Source: CAZQCI01 sp964592255 (GTDB lineage: Bacteria; UBA10199; SBBF01). From it: 9,199 nucleotides of DNA. The notes under the pieces are model-generated. The model did not search any database. It was not told the DNA's origin and saw only the letters and a list, made by a program, of their open reading frames with translations. The DNA is taken from NCBI GenBank assembly GCA_964592255.1, contig CAZQCI010000086.1:1-9199 (forward strand), written 5' to 3'. Both the position numbers and the translations under genes were made by a program. Positions 6,836 through 9,199 of this stretch are shown in pieces. Every line of letters begins with the position of its first letter. The stretch's first letter is position 1.

Positions 6836-8157
6836 GGTGTGTCTCCTTTGACAAGGCCCGTGGCTAACTCCATATCGAGCTGTATTTCTGTCATTGTCCA
6901 GCGTGCATCAAGGTATTGAAGTTTTGCCTTGATGAGTCGGTCTTGGTTTGCGAGAAAATCGTTATAATCAATGTTGCCGTTTTGATAAGCTTGAGACAAC
7001 TGATTTAAGTTTTCGTTGATATGTCCAGCTCCTTCTTGAAATTGCGATAAGGCCGTTTTTATTCCAATTAAACGTTGTCTTAAAGTTTTTACTTCAACTT
7101 CAATTTGACGTTCAAAATTTTGTTTTTGCAAAGTGGCCAGTTGTTTTTCATGTTTTGCTTTGGTGAGCTCGCCACGATAGCCCGAAAAAATAGGTAGGTT
7201 GATGCTGACACCAAGTTTTAAAAATTTATCAGTAGTTTTAGAGTCTCCTAAAGAAGATGTTGTAGCCGTATTCCCATTAAAGTCGGATCCTGAAATAACA
7301 GAAGTGTCTTGTATATACCCCACAGAAATTTGAGGGTTGGGAATGAGAGCACGTTTACTAAAGGCATAGGCCTTGTTTTTTTCAGCCACTTGGAGGTTCA
7401 TTTTTTTTAAGTCAAGGCGGTTGTCTTTGGCCAAGTTCAGCAAGTCTTCTTCAGAAGGAATTGTTTTTAAAGTTGGAAATTGCCCTTTGATCAATCCTAT
7501 TTCTTCTTCAGTAATTCCTAAAGTTTTGGCTAGCTCGAGACGATTTTTGTTTAAATCGGAAATTGTATTTTGCAGATCGAGAGTTGTGCCTGCATACTCC
7601 ATTTGCCACAGGTCAGACTCAAAAGAAGTGATGGAATTATCTTCTTTTCGTTTTTTTGCATTCTTGGAAAATTGAGCGGTTGTTGAGTTTAAAGTCTTTA
7701 AAACGGCTTTTCTTTGTTCCAGATATAAGTTTTCATAAAACAATTTTTTTACCTGATAGGCCAGTATTTGTTCCGATCGACTAAAATCTTTTTGGGCTTG
7801 TTCCAGGTGTAATTTTCCGATTTTATTCCTTAAAAATTGTTGGCCTCCAATTTCAATTTCTTGTGTCAGGCTGATTTCAACGCTTTTTTGCCCTTGGTCT
7901 GCAAAAGGCTTGTCTGTTTGATATTCAAGATTAATTTGTGGAGAGCTTGGAAATAAAGCAGATAGTTTTTGTTTGTTGCCTGTGGCTATTCCCACTTCTT
8001 CTTGTTTTTCTTTTAAATCCAAATTGTTTTTAAAAGCCAACTCAAGAGCCTGATTAAGACTTAAGGAAGAAGTGCTTAACGTATTCGTGGAGATGAAAAT
8101 CACGAAAAAAGAGACTATGAAGCTGAAGGCATTTTTAATTTCTTCGAATTTTTTCAT
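6832..8157 (-). CDS. TolC-family outer-membrane efflux channel, CzcC/CusC-like
   Basis: The 441-residue protein begins with a long signal-like segment (hydrophobic residues 11-23, then Ser/Thr-rich to about 32). No lipobox cysteine is visible, unlike many CusC/OprM lipoproteins. The two repeats of the family are clear: LSLNQALELAFKNNLDLKE (32-50) opens the first and SEEDLLNLAKDNRLDLKK (235-252) the second. Typical strand motifs appear at PQINLEYQ (73-80), PNPQISVGY (273-281) and GVSINLPIFSGYRGEL (316-331). Long helical, Gln/Lys/Glu-rich stretches lie between them and would form the periplasmic tunnel. The trimer would sit in the outer membrane and carry metal ions out of the cell after handover from the adaptor and pump. 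It is the first gene of the efflux core and overlaps the adaptor start by four bases. Its ATG has an AAGGA site ten bases upstream. Confidence 0.93.
   Translation of the reverse strand: MKKFEEIKNAFSFIVSFFVIFISTNTLSTSSLSLNQALELAFKNNLDLKEKQEEVGIATGNKQKLSALFPSSPQINLEYQTDKPFADQGQKSVEISLTQEIEIGGQQFLRNKIGKLHLEQAQKDFSRSEQILAYQVKKLFYENLYLEQRKAVLKTLNSTTAQFSKNAKKRKEDNSITSFESDLWQMEYAGTTLDLQNTISDLNKNRLELAKTLGITEEEIGLIKGQFPTLKTIPSEEDLLNLAKDNRLDLKKMNLQVAEKNKAYAFSKRALIPNPQISVGYIQDTSVISGSDFNGNTATTSSLGDSKTTDKFLKLGVSINLPIFSGYRGELTKAKHEKQLATLQKQNFERQIEVEVKTLRQRLIGIKTALSQFQEGAGHINENLNQLSQAYQNGNIDYNDFLANQDRLIKAKLQYLDARWTMTEIQLDMELATGLVKGDTP
6843..6848 (-). promoter_or_regulatory. ribosome binding site of the adaptor gene
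   Basis: AAGGAG on the minus strand lies seven bases before the ATG at 6835, inside the last codons of the channel gene. It confirms this start rather than an internal one near the second signal-like segment, and so supports the long N-terminal extension as translated sequence. Confidence 0.8.
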
Positions 8158-8167
8158 GTGTAAACAT

Positions 8168-8172
8168 TCCTT
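8168..8172 (-). promoter_or_regulatory. ribosome binding site of the efflux-channel gene
   Basis: AAGGA on the minus strand lies ten bases before the ATG at 8157, slightly farther than ideal. The A/U hairpin at 8172-8191 ends exactly on its first base, so folding could affect access to the site. Confidence 0.6.
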
Positions 8173-8191
8173 TTTTCTAAAAATAGAAAAA
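8172..8191 (-). repeat. perfect 8-base inverted repeat touching the Shine-Dalgarno site
   Basis: On the minus strand TTTTTCTA and TAGAAAAA form two perfectly complementary 8-base arms around a TTTT loop. The 3' arm abuts the AAGGA ribosome binding site of the channel gene. The 5' arm is also the U-rich tail of the larger stem-loop just upstream, so the same bases could serve in two alternative structures. The pairs are nearly all A-U, so the helix would be weak, and in an AT-rich spacer it could be chance. Confidence 0.4.
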
Positions 8192-8234
8192 TCTGAAATC
8201 TTGAACCCACCATGGGGTTTCTACAAGATACTTC
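8172..8234 (-). terminator. bulged stem-loop with U-rich tail: possible terminator or attenuator
   Basis: In the minus-strand RNA a continuous 3' arm, GGGUUCAAGAUUUC (8208-8195), pairs with a 5' arm made of GAA, AUCUUG and AACCC (8234-8215). The 5' arm has bulges of two bases (8231-8230) and four bases (8223-8220), and the loop is six bases (8214-8209). This gives 14 pairs, including three G-C pairs next to the loop. Three bases later a U-rich tract (UUUUUCUAUUUUU) follows. The position between the Cys/His-rich gene and the efflux operon fits a leaky terminator or attenuator. The inner AACCC/GGGTT palindrome could instead be a protein-binding site. The bulges and the imperfect U tract keep confidence moderate. 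Confidence 0.4.
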
Positions 8235-8253
8235 TAACTTTGACGGAATGTTT

Positions 8254-8697
8254 TTAAATTAAAAGAGCCAAATGGCGTGTGTAGAGAGGAATGAAAGAGG
8301 TAAAAAGGCTCGGGTTTTTAGTAGCATAATGTTGATAGCGAATAGAAGGGGTCGCTTCAGGAATAAGGCTATCAACAGATAGTTCGATTGAAAGAAGATG
8401 TTTATGAAGTTGTTTTTGGGCCAAATTATCGACATTGATTTCAAACGTTGTTAGATTCAAATCTAAGGCGTGAATTGCACAACACGTTTTGCCTGTGTGA
8501 TTCTGATGAACAGGGGGAGTTTTTTTACTGCTGTCTTTTGACTCATGACAAGGGGCCGAGTCTTGCTGCTGTACAGGGTGTGTGGCTTTGGCTAGGCAGG
8601 GGCAAGCAGCACGAGACAGAACGGGATACAACATCACCCATAAAGCCATGAGAATGGGGCTTAGTTTTTTAGCAGTTTTTGATATAAGCCTGACCAT
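8254..8697 (-). CDS. small secreted Cys/His-rich protein at the head of the efflux operon
   Basis: The 147-residue product starts with a basic region (MVRLISKTAKK), a hydrophobic stretch (about 13-27) and a likely signal-peptidase site near Ala30/Ala31. The mature protein then opens with CPC (Cys32, Cys34), followed by Cys50-His51, His64, His67, Cys72-Cys73 and His76, a dense set of potential metal ligands in 45 residues. The rest is less distinctive and ends in a hydrophobic PLYTRHLALLI tail. The layout resembles small Cys/His-rich proteins (CopL-like or DUF2946-like) found next to metal-resistance operons, but I recognise only the style, not a firm family. The residue before the first Cys pattern (Arg29) does not fit a lipobox, so it is probably soluble in the periplasm. 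No Shine-Dalgarno site is visible. Periplasmic metal binding or metal sensing is the inferred role. Confidence 0.75.
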   Translation of the reverse strand: MVRLISKTAKKLSPILMALWVMLYPVLSRAACPCLAKATHPVQQQDSAPCHESKDSSKKTPPVHQNHTGKTCCAIHALDLNLTTFEINVDNLAQKQLHKHLLSIELSVDSLIPEATPSIRYQHYATKNPSLFTSFIPLYTRHLALLI

Positions 8698-8704
8698 CTT
8701 TATT

Positions 8705-8734
8705 ATTTTACATCGTATCTACTTTGTTTGTCAC
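8705..8734 (-). promoter_or_regulatory. possible sigma-70 promoter for the Cys/His-rich gene
   Basis: On the minus strand GTGACA (8734-8729) and TAAAAT (8710-8705) each differ from the consensus hexamers by one base and are separated by 18 bases. They lie in the 81-base gap after the NnrS gene. Only seven bases separate the -10 box from the ATG at 8697, so the transcript would be leaderless or nearly so, which fits the absence of a Shine-Dalgarno site. The match could be chance in AT-rich sequence. Confidence 0.4.
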
Positions 8735-8778
8735 GCGGTTTTAATGCCGGGGTATCTCTCCTATAAGAGGTGATTTAT

Positions 8779-9199
8779 CTACTTTTGTCTCTTGAAGATT
8801 TTAAATAAAAACCCTGTGCACCAGCATAAAACCGAAAAAATCCATAAAGCACTCGCATAAGCCAAGTGCTCAAAAGTATGCTGGATAGCAAAAGCTGAAA
8901 GGCGGGCTGACAGTGCCAGAAGCATAAAAATACAGGTGAAAAAGAGCCAAATCGATTTTTTCTCTAGGTTCATATCATAGCCCCCATGAGCTAATGTGAC
9001 ACGGGTCATAATAGAGAAAATCATGATGGAGATGGAACCAATAAAAAGTATATGGGCACCATGAATTGCATAATGAGGGATCAGGGCCCCTGGCCATCCT
9101 CCTAATACTAACATCCAGCCGCTAATCCAAAGCCCCCAGCTCATCATTCCTGAAACTTTTGGAAGACAATAAAGTCTCCAAGTACTGAGAACTAAAACG
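8779..9199 (-). CDS. nnrS: NnrS family protein, C-terminal part (cut by window edge)
   Basis: The frame is open from the window edge to the TAG at 8779, giving the last 139 residues. An internal ATG at 9147 is not the start, because coding sequence continues upstream of it without a stop. Several hydrophobic segments are visible. The family landmark is present: a His-containing segment (HYAIHGAHILFIGSISIMIF) leads into SIMTRVTLAHGGYDMN and then a membrane segment ending ALSARLSAF. This matches the 'H...vGai..mi..MtRVsLGH.G' region of NnrS, a haem- and copper-containing inner-membrane protein of about 390-400 residues tied to nitric oxide stress. Here the usual GHTG is AHGG. The Cys/His-rich gene lies 81 bases downstream, so the two may or may not share a transcript. 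The family call is good, and the missing N-terminal two thirds limit it. Confidence 0.8.
   Translation of the reverse strand, partial: VLVLSTWRLYCLPKVSGMMSWGLWISGWMLVLGGWPGALIPHYAIHGAHILFIGSISIMIFSIMTRVTLAHGGYDMNLEKKSIWLFFTCIFMLLALSARLSAFAIQHTFEHLAYASALWIFSVLCWCTGFLFKIFKRQK

Noticed and set aside
8259..8444. Second minus-strand open frame of 61 codons
   Set aside because: It lies wholly inside the Cys/His-rich gene in another frame, has no ribosome site, and its sequence shows no domain. It is a shadow frame.
8756..8762. AGGAGAG on the minus strand, a good Shine-Dalgarno match in the gap after nnrS
   Set aside because: No ATG, GTG or TTG lies at a usable distance downstream, and the frame of the Cys/His-rich gene is stopped (TAG) between this site and its ATG, so it cannot serve that gene directly.
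8756..8770. Short inverted repeat CTCT/AGAG after the nnrS stop as a terminator
   Set aside because: The stem is only four pairs and no T tract follows on the minus strand.
8779..9147. Reading the 122-codon frame as a complete small membrane protein starting at 9147
   Set aside because: The frame stays open upstream to the window edge and the sequence matches the C-terminal region of the longer NnrS family, so it is a truncated view of a larger gene.

Overview
This window reads as a piece of an AT-rich genome of a Gram-negative bacterium. A tripartite efflux system (outer-membrane channel, periplasmic adaptor, RND pump) requires an outer membrane, and several neighbours carry signal peptides. 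Lysine-rich proteins, poly-A/T spacers, a NnrS-family protein and a class II cytochrome c suggest a proteobacterium or a delta-proteobacteria-like lineage. I cannot name the taxon from the sequence. All supportable genes lie on the minus strand, so transcription runs from high to low coordinates.

Layout in transcription order. At 9199-8779 is the C-terminal part of an NnrS-family membrane protein, cut by the window edge. At 8697-8254 is a small secreted Cys/His-rich protein, with a possible promoter just before it. A 96-base gap (8253-8158) follows, holding a long bulged stem-loop with a U-rich tail, a second A/U hairpin and a Shine-Dalgarno site. Next comes the metal-efflux core: TolC/CzcC-type channel (8157-6832), an adaptor with an unusual N-terminal extension (6835-5360), a CzcA/CusA-type RND pump (5352-2230), and a secreted two-domain His/Cys protein (2208-1477). 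These four genes overlap or lie within 21 bases of one another and are almost certainly one operon. After a 73-base gap there is a second tight group: cytochrome c'-like protein (1403-984), small membrane protein (987-676), SnoaL/NTF2-like protein (660-301), and the start of a DUF2071 protein (298-1), cut by the window edge.

The core is a heavy-metal efflux (HME-RND) system. The channel, adaptor and pump would span both membranes and expel a metal cation, probably from the periplasm. The secreted proteins around it are rich in His and Cys. Three candidate mature N-termini or post-signal segments begin with His-Gly (HGTGPHGG, HGDENH, HGGEEH), which suggests periplasmic metal capture and hand-over to the pump. 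The metal is not fixed by the sequence: as aligned from memory, the methionine triad of copper/silver pumps is absent, and the pump carries the less usual GELVDDAIVDVEN motif in its fourth membrane segment. NnrS upstream and a cytochrome c'-like protein downstream, both families linked to nitric oxide or haem/copper biology, raise the possibility of a combined metal and nitrosative stress island.

The most unusual items are the adaptor, which looks like two secreted preproteins fused in one reading frame, the unnamed two-domain His/Cys protein after the pump, and the small Cys/His-rich gene followed by an attenuator-like structure ahead of the efflux operon. No RNA genes, insertion sequences, CRISPR arrays or phage genes were seen, and no gap between genes exceeds 100 bases.
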